DNA of 64,000 nucleotides from the NCBI GenBank assembly GCA_003388555.1, contig QQVD01000052.1:23044-87043 (forward strand). Reading direction: 5' to 3'. The translations under genes and the position numbers were made by a program. Numbering within the stretch: position 1 is the stretch's first letter; each line of letters begins with the position of its first letter. A model generated the notes under the pieces. The model saw only the letters and a list, made by a program, of their open reading frames with translations, had not been told where the DNA came from and did not search any database. The stretch comes from Acidobacteriota bacterium. GTDB lineage: Bacteria; Acidobacteriota; Thermoanaerobaculia; Multivoradales; Multivoraceae. Of this stretch, positions 18,501-26,436 are shown piece by piece.

Positions 18501-18861
18501 TCCTGGCGACCGTCTGCACAGCGTCAGCCACCGGAGACTGAGTGAGCTGTACCGGCGGGCGGAGCGTCTCGACGCCGCTCTGCGCTCGGCCCACGCCGCC
18601 GTGGAGCGGGCGGAGCGCTGCTGCGCAGCGCAGAGCGCCGAGGCGGCCTTCGCCGTCCAGCAGCGGGGCCGCGTGCTGACCGACCTGGGGCGCTTCGACG
18701 AGGCCCGGGCGGCGTTCGACGAGGCGATCGACCGGCTGGAGAGCCTGCCGGAGGGCACGACGCGGGAGGTCGAAGAGGTGCGGGAGGATCTCGACAGGAT
18801 GGAGCGAGCGCGCCGAGCTGCCAGCGTCGGTGCTCGGCGGTCCTCTCCGCCGGATGCGTGA
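15580..18861 (+). CDS. Ser/Thr protein kinase with membrane segment and TPR region
   Basis: 1093 residues. A short N-terminal helical region is followed by a Hanks-type kinase domain (about 122-420) with glycine loop GSGGMGEVF, K155 (AAVKRM), H246-R-D248 (HRDLKPANIL) and D266-F-G, all intact. One membrane helix (about 440-460) follows. The C-terminal ~600 residues carry TPR-type repeats, with the recurring LGEDHP(S/Q/D)T signature of kinesin-light-chain-like TPRs. The kinase is therefore cytoplasmic and the TPRs are on the other side if the single helix spans. It converges on two ECF sigma genes, the arrangement known for kinases that activate ECF sigma factors by phosphorylation. Confidence 0.93.
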   Translation: MSHSSDRTHDREHDQRRRTAGAGRPVGPEAFARFSAALDRFAESPPERWPEIAAKVFDDDSERVWALRLAREELLDDESVPADRGPLRSASAAELLPELVGEISGDEDGEAVSGDPLPATLGDFRVLHRLGSGGMGEVFLGVRQRDGFEQRAAVKRMGPRRLDAEAESRFRREREILAGLEHPGIARLIDGGVSDDGRPYYAMELIDGRPITEACDDQRLTLEERIEVFLQVCDAVAAAHRHLVLHRDLKPANILMTAERRIKLVDFGIAKPLVERPEDAVGGSESTVLAFTPEYAAPEQRLGRATSTATDIYALGLVLYEVLIGISAHRASSDSGSSGPASIPEVPEAHRALDRFETNAPGDLAELAARRGTSPGRLRRELRGDLGNILGVALRPEPGERYPSVEALNSDLRAYLERRPVSATRSNAWYRVRKLTERHRWTVAAAGVALVALALGAVGTLSQRDRARSERDRALEAEAEAAAINRFLVEDLLGSLSPGEAAASQVSLGELTDQAARRLRASLGETPEIRRAIHLRLAEIYLEQGNGPAALEQITAASASAVSPDEEGERRAALLRARALVSVGEFDAAQEIVDRLRRARVAGGEAAVTAGRKADVPFDLIEAEILRQRGDWFRAEQLLRRAIGELGSGSREQLQQARGQLSAVLMEQRRAPEAIELLRELLEQQTAELGEDHPDTLLTSNTLTQALDRAEHRRQALENAERTFERARRVLGEDHPQTLASMNRLGIAQRDFDLERAAETFREIAILATRRFGERSPRAITARMNEGVVLADLGRYAEAEELYRETHRLYVEVLGEDHPSTVRALSNLESLLRRMERTADADRMVERLIELGRSEARKPSPDPTRLSDFASRLAQRFPQRYRDLDEALEYSLRAEELSGGRSFAVQSTLAQIRRIRGENQEAFEAFERVLESPEAVYTFSLERDLIDLGIDSGDVARAERALLRIQQLRAETRPPGDRLHSVSHRRLSELYRRAERLDAALRSAHAAVERAERCCAAQSAEAAFAVQQRGRVLTDLGRFDEARAAFDEAIDRLESLPEGTTREVEEVREDLDRMERARRAASVGARRSSPPDA

Positions 18862-18953
18862 ACCTTCGCGGACCCGTCTGGCGCGACGAAACACCGCCTG
18901 CGCTCGGCTCCACGAGGGTCGCCACGGGCTCCCCGGCGCGGTGTCCCACGGCG

Positions 18954-19505
18954 TCAGCGGTCGTTCCGATGTCCCAGTCGGGTCTCCAGCCAGGCCCTGG
19001 CCCTGGCCCACTCCCGCCTCAGGGTGCGCTGGCTGAGCTCGAGCACGAGCGAGGACTCCTCGCGCGACAGGCCGGCGAAGAACTGACATTCGATCACCTG
19101 CGCAAGCCTCGGCTCGCTCCGCGCCAGCTCGTCGAGTGCCCGGTCGAGGTCGATCAGCTGCTCGGCCTGGGCCGCCACCCGTGCCGCGGGGTGCCCCACC
19201 TCGGTCAGCGTCTCGGCGAAGCGGCCGCCGCCTCGCTTTCCGGTCAGCCGCTTGCGTGCGTGATCCACCAGCAGGTGGCGCATCGCCTTGGTGGCGCTGG
19301 CCAGGAAGTGCTCGTCGTCCGAATAGTCGGCTGGCGAACGCGCCAGGCGCAGGTAGGCCTCGTGCACCACGGCCGTGGTGTCGAGGGTGTCGGGCATGCC
19401 CGATCGGCGCTTCTGGCCGCGCGCCACGCGGCGCAGCTCTTGATAGAGCGTCGCAACGAGCTCGTCGAGTCGCTCGTGCGCGGCGTCGTCGCGGTCAGTC
19501 GTCAC
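18954..19505 (-). CDS. ECF-type RNA polymerase sigma factor (second of tandem pair)
   Basis: 183 residues. Sigma region 2 is represented by LDTTAVVHEAYLRL and FLASATKAMRHLLVDHARKR, and region 4 by EQLIDLDRALDELARSEPR and a helix-turn-helix (LSREESSLVLELSQRTLRREWARARAWL). This is the TIGR02999-type ECF family common in Acidobacteria and Planctomycetes, which lacks a classical anti-sigma partner and is often linked to Ser/Thr kinases. Its ATG lies inside the end of the upstream sigma gene (11-base overlap), implying translational coupling. The two are paralogues, though clearly diverged. Confidence 0.9.
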   Translation of the reverse strand: MTTDRDDAAHERLDELVATLYQELRRVARGQKRRSGMPDTLDTTAVVHEAYLRLARSPADYSDDEHFLASATKAMRHLLVDHARKRLTGKRGGGRFAETLTEVGHPAARVAAQAEQLIDLDRALDELARSEPRLAQVIECQFFAGLSREESSLVLELSQRTLRREWARARAWLETRLGHRNDR

Positions 19506-20127
19506 CGTCGCCGCCGGCGTTCGAGGCGACGTCTGCCTTCATCTCGCGCCGCAGCCAGGCGCGAGCGAACGCGGTGTCGCGGTTGACGCTGCGCGCCGAC
19601 ATCTCGAGTGTCTGTGCCGTCTCTTCGACCGTGAGGCCGCCGAAGACGCGGCACTCCAGGACACGGGCGGGGCGTGGATGCTCGCGAGCCAGTCGTTCGA
19701 GGTGCGTGTCGAGCTCCAGGATCTCGGCCGCGGCGGTGTCGGCGGGGGAAGGGGCCGGAGTCAGCTCCTCGTCGAGCGTGGCCGGGCGCTCACCGGCGCC
19801 GCGCTTCTTGCGTCCGCGGCGCCGTGCCGCGTCGACCAGCACGTTGCGCATGGCGCGGGTGGCGGCACCGAAGAAGTAGGAGCGACTGCGCAGCGGCAGC
19901 TCGGGTGCCTGCACCAGCCGCAGGTAGGTCTCGTGCACCAGGCCGGTGGTGTCCAGCGTGTGCAGGCCGCCGCCGCGCCGGATCTGGAGATGGGCTACGC
20001 GGCGCAGCTCGTCGTAGACCGCCGGCACCAGCCGGTCGAGCACCTCGCGATCCTCGAGCGGCTCTTCGTCGCTGTGTGACCCCAGCTCGAGCAGGGTCGC
20101 GGTGAGATCTGCGGCCGGGGTGCTCAA
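19495..20127 (-). CDS. ECF-type RNA polymerase sigma factor (first of tandem pair)
   Basis: 210 residues. It shares with its neighbour the family signature LHTLDTTGLVHETYLRL and the FFGAATRAMRNVLVDAARRR region-2 helix, plus a region-4 helix-turn-helix (LTVEETAQTLEMSARSVNRD). The start is TTG, chosen because AGGAGG sits 5 bases upstream. A short inverted repeat lies just beyond. The preceding 350 bases include a purine-rich tandem repeat shared with the divergent secreted-protein gene. The Ser/Thr kinases at 15580 and 21868 flank this pair and are plausible activators (inference). Confidence 0.9.
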   Translation of the reverse strand: MSTPAADLTATLLELGSHSDEEPLEDREVLDRLVPAVYDELRRVAHLQIRRGGGLHTLDTTGLVHETYLRLVQAPELPLRSRSYFFGAATRAMRNVLVDAARRRGRKKRGAGERPATLDEELTPAPSPADTAAAEILELDTHLERLAREHPRPARVLECRVFGGLTVEETAQTLEMSARSVNRDTAFARAWLRREMKADVASNAGGDGDD

Positions 20128-20139
20128 CTGCTCCTCCTA

Positions 20140-20155
20140 GATCGGGAGTCCGATC
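20140..20155. promoter_or_regulatory. Short inverted repeat upstream of the sigma pair
   Basis: GATCGG and CCGATC are separated by GAGT, 13 bases upstream of the TTG start of the first sigma gene and overlapping the promoter side of its ribosome site. It could be an operator or an mRNA hairpin. The arms are only 6 bp, so chance is possible. Confidence 0.3.
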
Positions 20156-20237
20156 CTAGCGAACCGAACGAGGGGCCCTCTGGTCGACCGTACGGACCGG
20201 CAGAGTGGCGCGCCGCGCGGTCGGACGTCGGAGGTGT

Positions 20238-20403
20238 GGGGAGAAGGGAGAAGGGAGAAGGGAAAGGCAAAAGGGAAAAGGGAAAAGGGACAAGGGAAAA
20301 GGGAAGAGGGAAAGGGAAGAGGGAAAGGGGAAAGGGAAAAGGGGAAAGGGGAGAGGGAGAGAAGGGATCAGGGGACAGGGGAGAGCGGTCAGGGGACGGG
20401 GGA
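20238..20403. repeat. Purine heptamer tandem repeat (GGGAAAA/GGGAGAA type)
   Basis: About 165 bases of almost pure purine on the + strand, built from 7-base units such as GGGAGAA, GGGAAAA, GGGACAA and GGGAAGA, decaying to GGGGACA-like units. It occupies most of the divergent space between the ECF sigma gene and the CSLREA-like gene, so it must lie in or beside both promoters. Runs of three to four G at 4-base spacing could form G-quadruplexes. No gene is seen in the 20128-20481 gap. Confidence 0.9.
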
Positions 20404-20481
20404 AGAGGCGAGACCGCTACCTGGTCTTCGCCCTCCCGCGCGAAGTGAGGGCGAGGAGAAGAGGAGAGGAGAGGCAGTGCC

Positions 20482-21741
20482 ATGAACGGACGCGGTGAGC
20501 GGCGCCGAGAGCGCGGTCGTCGGTGGGCGGGACGAAGCGGACCGCCGTTGGCGCGCCTCTTGGTCGCGGTTCTGGTTCTCGTGTCGGGTGCGCTGATGTT
20601 CTGCGCTGCGGCGTCGGCACGTCAGTTCGTGGTCACGTCGAGTGGCGACCAGGGCGACGCGAACCCGGGCAACGGCTTCTGCGCCACCCCGGGGATGTTC
20701 GCCTCCTGCACCCTGCGGGCGGCGGTCGAGGAGGCCAACGCCTACCCGGGTGCCGACGAGATCGTCATCGGCGCGGGCACGATATCGCTCGCCAGCGGCC
20801 AGCTCTCGATCGACGACGACGTCTCGATCCGGGGCGCGGGCGCCCGCCAGACGATCGTGCGAACCAACGGCGGTGGACACCGGATCGCCCAGGTCGGCTC
20901 GTCGATCGCGGTGACGATCTCGGACCTGACGCTGCGCGGCGGCGGCGGCGCTCAGACCTCCGTCGGAGGAGCGGTCTTCAACAGCGGAGATCTCGTCCTC
21001 ACGAGGGTCTGGCTCGACGCCAACCGCGCCGCAAGCTGCGGCGCGGTATACGTCACCGGTTCGCTGCTGGTCCGCGACTCGACGCTGACGGCGAACTTCT
21101 CCTACGCGGCTGGAGGCGCGGGTGGCGCCCTGTGTCTGGTCAACGGCGCCGTCGCGACGCTGATCAACGCGACCCTGCACGGCAACGCCGCGAGCGAGGG
21201 TGGCGCGATCTTCACCACCGGCATGCAGAGCTCACTCGAGCTCTACTCCTGCACCTTCATCGACAATGTCGACACGGAACCGACGGGACGGCCGAGCAGC
21301 GCGCTCGAGATAGGGCTCGGCGCCCTGCACCTCGACAAGACCCTCATCGTCGGGAGCTGCGCTTTCGCTCGCGTCCTGCCGGCGCGCGACCATCGCGCGG
21401 TGACCTCGAACGGAGGCAACATCGAGAGCCCCGGGGAGGGCTGCCTGCTCGGAGCGCCCGGTGACCTGAACCTGGTGGCGCGGCGCGATCTCCACCTCGG
21501 CACGCTCGGCGACTACGGCGGACCGGTCCCGACCGTGCTGCCCGGCACCCTGAGCGTCGCGGTGGAGCCGCCACTCAGCGGCGCTGCGTGCAGTGCCGAG
21601 GATGCTCGTGGGGCGCCGAGGGTCGGGCGCTGCGACGTCGGCGCCGTCGAGCGTCAGCTCGGCGATCCCGAATCGGGGCCGCTGTTCGAGGACGACTGGG
21701 AGTCGGGAGACCTCTCGGCGTGGAGCGCGGCCGCTCCCTGA
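20482..21741 (+). CDS. Secreted CSLREA-like / right-handed beta-helix protein
   Basis: 419 residues. After an Arg-rich start and a hydrophobic signal segment (LLVAVLVLVSGALMFC) comes a CSLREA-type domain (CTLRAAVEEANAYPGADEIVI) and then short strands typical of a right-handed beta-helix (VTISDLTLRGGGG; LTRVWLDANRAASCGAVYV; ATLINATLHGNAASEGGAIF). The distal part resembles a 'choice-of-anchor' ending, with APRVGRCDVGAVE. It finishes with an acidic/Trp tail, WESGDLSAWSAAAP, similar to the tail of the FG-GAP-like protein at 24745. Such proteins are exported surface or adhesion factors. The ATG follows an AGGAGAGGAGAGG-type ribosome site. Confidence 0.8.
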   Translation: MNGRGERRRERGRRWAGRSGPPLARLLVAVLVLVSGALMFCAAASARQFVVTSSGDQGDANPGNGFCATPGMFASCTLRAAVEEANAYPGADEIVIGAGTISLASGQLSIDDDVSIRGAGARQTIVRTNGGGHRIAQVGSSIAVTISDLTLRGGGGAQTSVGGAVFNSGDLVLTRVWLDANRAASCGAVYVTGSLLVRDSTLTANFSYAAGGAGGALCLVNGAVATLINATLHGNAASEGGAIFTTGMQSSLELYSCTFIDNVDTEPTGRPSSALEIGLGALHLDKTLIVGSCAFARVLPARDHRAVTSNGGNIESPGEGCLLGAPGDLNLVARRDLHLGTLGDYGGPVPTVLPGTLSVAVEPPLSGAACSAEDARGAPRVGRCDVGAVERQLGDPESGPLFEDDWESGDLSAWSAAAP

Positions 21742-21742
21742 G

Positions 21743-21837
21743 GCCACAGAGACAGTGCCACAGTGCCACAGAGCCACAGAGCCACAGAGCCACAGAGCCG
21801 CAGAGCCGCAGAGCCACAGGGCCGTAGAGCCACAGGG
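21743..21837. repeat. Octamer tandem repeat (GCCACAGA)
   Basis: About eleven imperfect copies of the 8-base unit GCCACAGA (variants GCCACAGT, GCCGCAGA, GCCACAGG) fill the gap between the convergent CSLREA-like and kinase genes. The array begins directly after the upstream stop codon. The 8-base unit differs from the 7-base arrays elsewhere in the window. Confidence 0.9.
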
Positions 21838-21867
21838 TCGCGGATCGGTCCCCCGCGATGGAGCCGT

Positions 21868-24678
21868 TCAGTCGTCGCGTTGCGCCTCGGCGGCCGCCGC
21901 GTCGTCCTCGCGCCCCATCCGGCGCAGGATCCCGACCCACACCTCGAACGCCTCGGCGCTGTCCTCGCCGCGCGGACCCTGCACCGCGGCACGGATGCGG
22001 AAGGCTCGTTCGGCGTGCGTCACGGCGGCAGCGAGGTCGCCCTGCGCAGCATCGAGCTCGGCCAGGTTGAGCAGCGGATAGGAGGTGTAGAGGTGGTCGG
22101 CGCCGACGCGTTGCTCGAAGATCGCCAGCGCCGCGTCGAAGTCGGCGCGCGCTTCGGCCTCACGCGCCAAGGCGACCAGGGACTCGCCGCGGTTGTTGCG
22201 GTGGATGGCGACGGTGGGGTGGTCGTCCGGCAGCGATCCGCGCAGTAGCGACAACGCGCGTCCATAGGCAGCCAGGGCCTCCTCGTGACGGTCCTGGTCG
22301 GCGAGGGTGGCCGCCAGTGACCCCTGGAGACTGGCGTGGAGGTGCATGTTCTTGTCGGCCGTGAAGCTGCCGATCTCCTGGCGCAGCAACGCCTCAGCCT
22401 CCTCCGGGCGGCCGAGGCGACGCAGGAGCATCGCCCGGTTGGAGCGCGCCACGATGCGCCCCGGATGGCCGAGGGCGAAGGCTGTGCGGCTGACGCGGTC
22501 GGCTTCCTCGAAGACCTCGAGCGCGCTGGCTGGATCTCCCAGTCGGTCGTGCGCCACGGCCAGGGTGTTGAGAGCGGCGACGAGGTTGTCCGATCCGGGC
22601 GAGGTCTCGCGCAGGATCTCGATCGCCTCGGTGAGCGTCGAGAGGGTCGCCTCGAACTGACCGAGGCCGCTGAGCGCATTGGCCTTTCTGGTCAGGGCGT
22701 CGGCCAGACTGGGGCGGTCGCGGGGGTCCAGGCGCATCAGCTCGGCAGCCTGCTCGGCGAGCTGGAGAGCGAGCTCCGGATCTCCGGCGTCCTGAACCAC
22801 GGCGGCGAGGTCGGCGAGCAGGGGGCCGCGGTGGGCGCTCGTCGGGTTGGCGCGCCCCAGTGCCTCGAGCACGAGGCGCAGCAGATACCGCGAAGACGTG
22901 TACTGGAAACGCGCCTGGCACAGGCGCGCCATCTCCCAGATCGCGTGCACCGCCGCCTCGCCGGCTCGGACCACTTGGTCGAGGAGGAGCTGGGGGATCT
23001 CCTCGTCGCCGCGCTCTCCGCCGACCGGGTGGCTCAGTGCCTGCCCGTCGATCCTGAGAAGGGTCAGTGCCTCCACCTGCAGCTGCTCGGCGGCGTCGAA
23101 ATCACCGTAACGACGGTAGAGGGTGCCTAGGGTGGTCAGCAGTCGCGCCCGTGTCTCGGGTCTCTCGAAGGTGCGGCGGTCGATCTCGCGCCGCCCGGCG
23201 GCGAGCAGCTCGAGCGCTGAAACGGGACCTCCACCGACGTGCTGCGGCGAAGTGCGGTCGAAGAGGGTGGCGATGAACTCGACCAGCTCCTCGGCCTCGT
23301 CCCGCGACTGCACCGCGTCGAGGCGCTGTCGCTCGGCGAGCGCCGCGGCCTCGCGGCTGCGATCCCGCTCGCGCACCAGCTGCAGGGTGAAGGCGAGGCT
23401 GGAAGCGATCAGCAGCACGAGCGCGACGGCGCCGACCGTGGCGGGCACCGCGTTGCGCTGCAGCCACCTCGAGCCACGGTAGAGGAAGGTGGCTGGCCGC
23501 GCCGCGATCGGGCGACCCTCGAGGAAGCGCTCGAGATCTCGCTGCAGATCGGCTGCCGAGGCGTACCTCTTCGACTGCTCCTTGGCCAGGGCCTTGAGCA
23601 CGATGGTGTCGAGATCGCGCGGCAGCCGGAAGGAGCGACCGGCGGCCCGGCTCCGCGAGCTGGGAGGTGGCGGATCCAGATCGGTGATGAGGCGGGCCGT
23701 CTCGGCCGACGAGATCCCCCGCAGGTCGTACGGCCTGACCCCGGTCAGCAGCTCGTAGGCGACCAACCCGAGCTGGTAGACGTCCGAGGACACGGTGACG
23801 GGCTCGCCGCGGAACTGCTCTGGGCTGGCGTACTGCACAGTCATCGGGTTGTGGCGGGTGCGTGTCAGGTGGCTGCTCTCGTTCTCGACATCGGCCTCCT
23901 CGAGGAGCTTGGCGATCCCGAAGTCGAGCAGCTTGGGGCGCCCGTCCCCGGAGACCAGGATGTTCGAGGGTTTGATGTCGCGGTGCACCACCAGCCGTTG
24001 ATGTGCCGCCTGGACCGCGCTGCAGACGCAAGCCAGCAACCTCACTCTCTGTTCGAGGTCCACCCGACGCTCGGCGCAGTAGCGGTCGATCGGCACACCG
24101 TCGACGAGCTCGACCACGAGGTACGGCTCACCACGGTCGCTGATCCCGCCGTCGAGCAGCCGTGCGATCGAGGGATGCTCGAGCGTCGCGAGGATCTGGC
24201 GCTCGCGGGTGAAGCGCCGCACCGCGATCTCGCCGGCCGTCGGGTGCAGCAACTTGAGCGCGACGGTCTGGGTGAAGGCGCCGTCGTCGCGGGTGGCTCG
24301 GTACACCACTCCCATCCCGCCGCGACCGATCTCCTCGTGCAGCCGGTAGCGGCCGACCACGCGGTCGCCCTGGCTGGCGTCGTCGTCCGGCAGGCCTCCG
24401 GCGCCCTGGTCGCGAGGATCCTCTTCGAGCAGCATGCGAGCGCCGAACAGGTCGATGCCGCGCCACGACGTCGCCTCGCCCTCGTCGTGCGCCGCGAGCA
24501 GGGAACGCAGCTCCTGCAGCAACCCGACGTCGTCGGCGCACTCGGCCCGGAGGAAGGACTCGCGCTGCCCGATCTCGAGCTCTCGCGCGAGACCGAAGAG
24601 TTCCTCGATGCGTCGCGCGCGCGCGGCGGTCCGCACGCTCTCGTCACCGTCGCTGGATCGCATGGGGACCACCATCAT
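21868..24678 (-). CDS. Ser/Thr protein kinase with membrane segment and TPR region
   Basis: 936 residues. An N-terminal helical region (15-75) is followed by a Hanks-type kinase domain (about 108-385) with GRGGMGVVY, K142 (VALKLL), H232-R-D234 (HRDIKPSNIL) and DFGIAK intact. A membrane helix (AVPATVGAVALVLLIASSLAF) comes next and then ~500 residues of TPR-like helices (AEQLQVEALTLLR; AVTHAERAFRIRA). Architecture and length match the kinase at 15580, so they are paralogues flanking the sigma pair. ATGs at 24678, 24675 and 24663 are all possible, and none has a strong ribosome site. Confidence 0.92.
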   Translation of the reverse strand: MMVVPMRSSDGDESVRTAARARRIEELFGLARELEIGQRESFLRAECADDVGLLQELRSLLAAHDEGEATSWRGIDLFGARMLLEEDPRDQGAGGLPDDDASQGDRVVGRYRLHEEIGRGGMGVVYRATRDDGAFTQTVALKLLHPTAGEIAVRRFTRERQILATLEHPSIARLLDGGISDRGEPYLVVELVDGVPIDRYCAERRVDLEQRVRLLACVCSAVQAAHQRLVVHRDIKPSNILVSGDGRPKLLDFGIAKLLEEADVENESSHLTRTRHNPMTVQYASPEQFRGEPVTVSSDVYQLGLVAYELLTGVRPYDLRGISSAETARLITDLDPPPPSSRSRAAGRSFRLPRDLDTIVLKALAKEQSKRYASAADLQRDLERFLEGRPIAARPATFLYRGSRWLQRNAVPATVGAVALVLLIASSLAFTLQLVRERDRSREAAALAERQRLDAVQSRDEAEELVEFIATLFDRTSPQHVGGGPVSALELLAAGRREIDRRTFERPETRARLLTTLGTLYRRYGDFDAAEQLQVEALTLLRIDGQALSHPVGGERGDEEIPQLLLDQVVRAGEAAVHAIWEMARLCQARFQYTSSRYLLRLVLEALGRANPTSAHRGPLLADLAAVVQDAGDPELALQLAEQAAELMRLDPRDRPSLADALTRKANALSGLGQFEATLSTLTEAIEILRETSPGSDNLVAALNTLAVAHDRLGDPASALEVFEEADRVSRTAFALGHPGRIVARSNRAMLLRRLGRPEEAEALLRQEIGSFTADKNMHLHASLQGSLAATLADQDRHEEALAAYGRALSLLRGSLPDDHPTVAIHRNNRGESLVALAREAEARADFDAALAIFEQRVGADHLYTSYPLLNLAELDAAQGDLAAAVTHAERAFRIRAAVQGPRGEDSAEAFEVWVGILRRMGREDDAAAAEAQRDD

Positions 24679-24744
24679 AGGGCTGCGCCGGCTCGGTTGG
24701 CCTCGGCGGATCCGTGTCCGCTCCCGGAATCGTCGGTTCGGCTG

Positions 24745-26241
24745 CTAGGGCGACGTCGAGCTCCACTCCGAGGTGTCGCCACCCTCGAAGCAGGCGGTGT
24801 GTAGCGGCACGAGCCCGTGGAAGTAGTAGACCGCGCCGGCGCCCGGCTCGCCCATCGGTCCGTCGTCGCCCGGAGCCCCGACCAGTACCCCGCGGTCGGT
24901 GATCGCCACCGCGCTGCCGAAGCGCGAGTCCATTCCGGTCTGGGAGCCGAGCAGCTTGGCGAGCGGTCGCCAGGAACCGTTGCACTTGCGGTAGACGTAG
25001 GCGGCGCCGCGGTCGAGGATGGTGAAGGGCGAGCCGAAGTTCTCCAGCGGTGCTCCGACCACCAGAGTCGTCTCGTCGGCGGCGACGGCGGCGCCGAAAG
25101 CCGCCTGGTTCTGCGTCCCGAGCAGCGGGCTCTGGGCCTGCCAGGTGGTCGGGCCCGTGCGTCGGTAGGGATAGACGCCGCCGCGCTCGCCCTGACCGAG
25201 CACCACGAGCTCGGGGGCGCCGGCCACGAAGTCGGTTCCAGAGAAGGCCACGCTGGCGCCGAACGAGCCGCTGCGGGTGGCCGAGAACTCGCTGGAGAGA
25301 GGCGAGCCCGTCTGTCTCACGTCCACGTAGCCTTCGCCGGGGCACTCCGCGCCCTGCAGCAGCAGTGCGCCGTCGCTGGACACCGCGAGCGCGCGACCGA
25401 AGGTGCAGTCGCCGCCGAGGATCGCACCGGCGAATGACCAGTTGCCCTGACTCTCCAGCCACAGGTTGATCCTTCCGACGTGGCCGTCCGGCTCCGGGAA
25501 GTTGACTCCGACGTAGGCATGGGTGCCGCCGAGCGCCAACGAGCGCAGGCCTCGGTGCAGCTCCGGGAGGGATGCCGGGGAGCCGGGCCACGTCTGGCCG
25601 GTCGGCCAGGAAGCGGCCCACACGGTTGCTGGGACGTCGCGGTCGGTACCGAAGATCCATCGGTGGTTCGCGACCGCCGCCACGCCCGTGCCGGCAGAGA
25701 AGTCGTCCTCCAGGAAGACGTGCCAGTTCTCCGGTCCGGGCTGCTGCGTCGCCGCGTAGACGCGGCCGAGGGCGCCGATCGCGGCATGCCTGCCCGAGGC
25801 GGCCAGAGTGGCGCCGAACTGGGCCGCCAGACCGAGACTCGCGTGGTCCTGAGCGGGGATGCGCTGGGTCTCGAACAGCGTCGGGACGGCGGCGCCACGG
25901 TTGGCCACCGCGGCGCCCGAAGAGGCGGCGCACAGCACGCACAGCGCGGCGACGAGCCGGCGCGGTGCGACACCCCGAGCCGGCTGGACGATGCGCCGGA
26001 CTGCCGGGCCGGTGCGATCGACGGCGGAGCCGGCGGTCACGGGCCGGGACGCAGGAAGAGCTACAGGAAGAGCTACAGGAAGAGCTGCAGGAAGGGACGC
26101 AGCTGCAGGCAGCGGGGGCGGCAGGTTGCCTGGCCTCGTCGACAGCCCAGACGAGATCCCATCGAATGGCAGAGTCGAGTCCGTCGTGGAGAGCATCGAG
26201 AGCATCGTCCAGGGCATCGTCCAGGGCATCGTCCAGGGCAT
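24745..26241 (-). CDS. Secreted FG-GAP-like protein with repeat-expanded N-terminus
   Basis: About 498 residues from the ATG at 26241, chosen because AGGAGG lies 6 bases upstream. The N-terminus is odd: MPWTMPWTMPWTM, then a Pro/Ala/Leu stretch with PVALPVALPA, both encoded by 12-bp tandem repeats. A hydrophobic export-like segment (RRLVAALCVLCAASSGAAVA) follows about 110 residues in. The body contains FG-GAP/integrin-alpha-type blades (FGASVAFSGTDFVAGAPE; FGAAVAADETTLVVGAPL; FGSAVAITDRGVLVGAPGDD). It ends CFEGGDTSEWSSTSP, matching the tail of the CSLREA-like protein. A GTG at 26040 is an alternative start that would place the hydrophobic segment nearer the N-terminus. Confidence 0.72.
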   Translation of the reverse strand: MPWTMPWTMPWTMLSMLSTTDSTLPFDGISSGLSTRPGNLPPPLPAAASLPAALPVALPVALPASRPVTAGSAVDRTGPAVRRIVQPARGVAPRRLVAALCVLCAASSGAAVANRGAAVPTLFETQRIPAQDHASLGLAAQFGATLAASGRHAAIGALGRVYAATQQPGPENWHVFLEDDFSAGTGVAAVANHRWIFGTDRDVPATVWAASWPTGQTWPGSPASLPELHRGLRSLALGGTHAYVGVNFPEPDGHVGRINLWLESQGNWSFAGAILGGDCTFGRALAVSSDGALLLQGAECPGEGYVDVRQTGSPLSSEFSATRSGSFGASVAFSGTDFVAGAPELVVLGQGERGGVYPYRRTGPTTWQAQSPLLGTQNQAAFGAAVAADETTLVVGAPLENFGSPFTILDRGAAYVYRKCNGSWRPLAKLLGSQTGMDSRFGSAVAITDRGVLVGAPGDDGPMGEPGAGAVYYFHGLVPLHTACFEGGDTSEWSSTSP

Positions 26242-26243
26242 CG
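26053..26243. repeat. Two in-frame 12-bp minisatellites in the FG-GAP gene
   Basis: At about 26053-26095 the unit AGGAAGAGCTAC occurs 3-4 times, coding for ALPV/ALPA repeats on the minus strand. At 26202-26243 the unit GCATCGTCCAGG occurs three times plus a partial copy, coding for MPWT repeats. Both units are multiples of three, so copy-number change would alter length without a frameshift. Confidence 0.85.
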
Positions 26244-26436
26244 TGTTCCTCCTCGGCTTGCGGGGCGCGGAGTGGAGCCACGGCAGCGCGGGCCCGGGCT
26301 CCTCTGACGCCCCTCTCTCCTGCCTTCGCCGATGCGGCGCCGACCGCGCCACCGCTCACGTCGAGACCGGCTCCGGCATAGGGAGGGCTTCGGGCCGTGA
26401 GAAGCCGCGACGACGAGCTGCCGATAGAGTGCGGCG

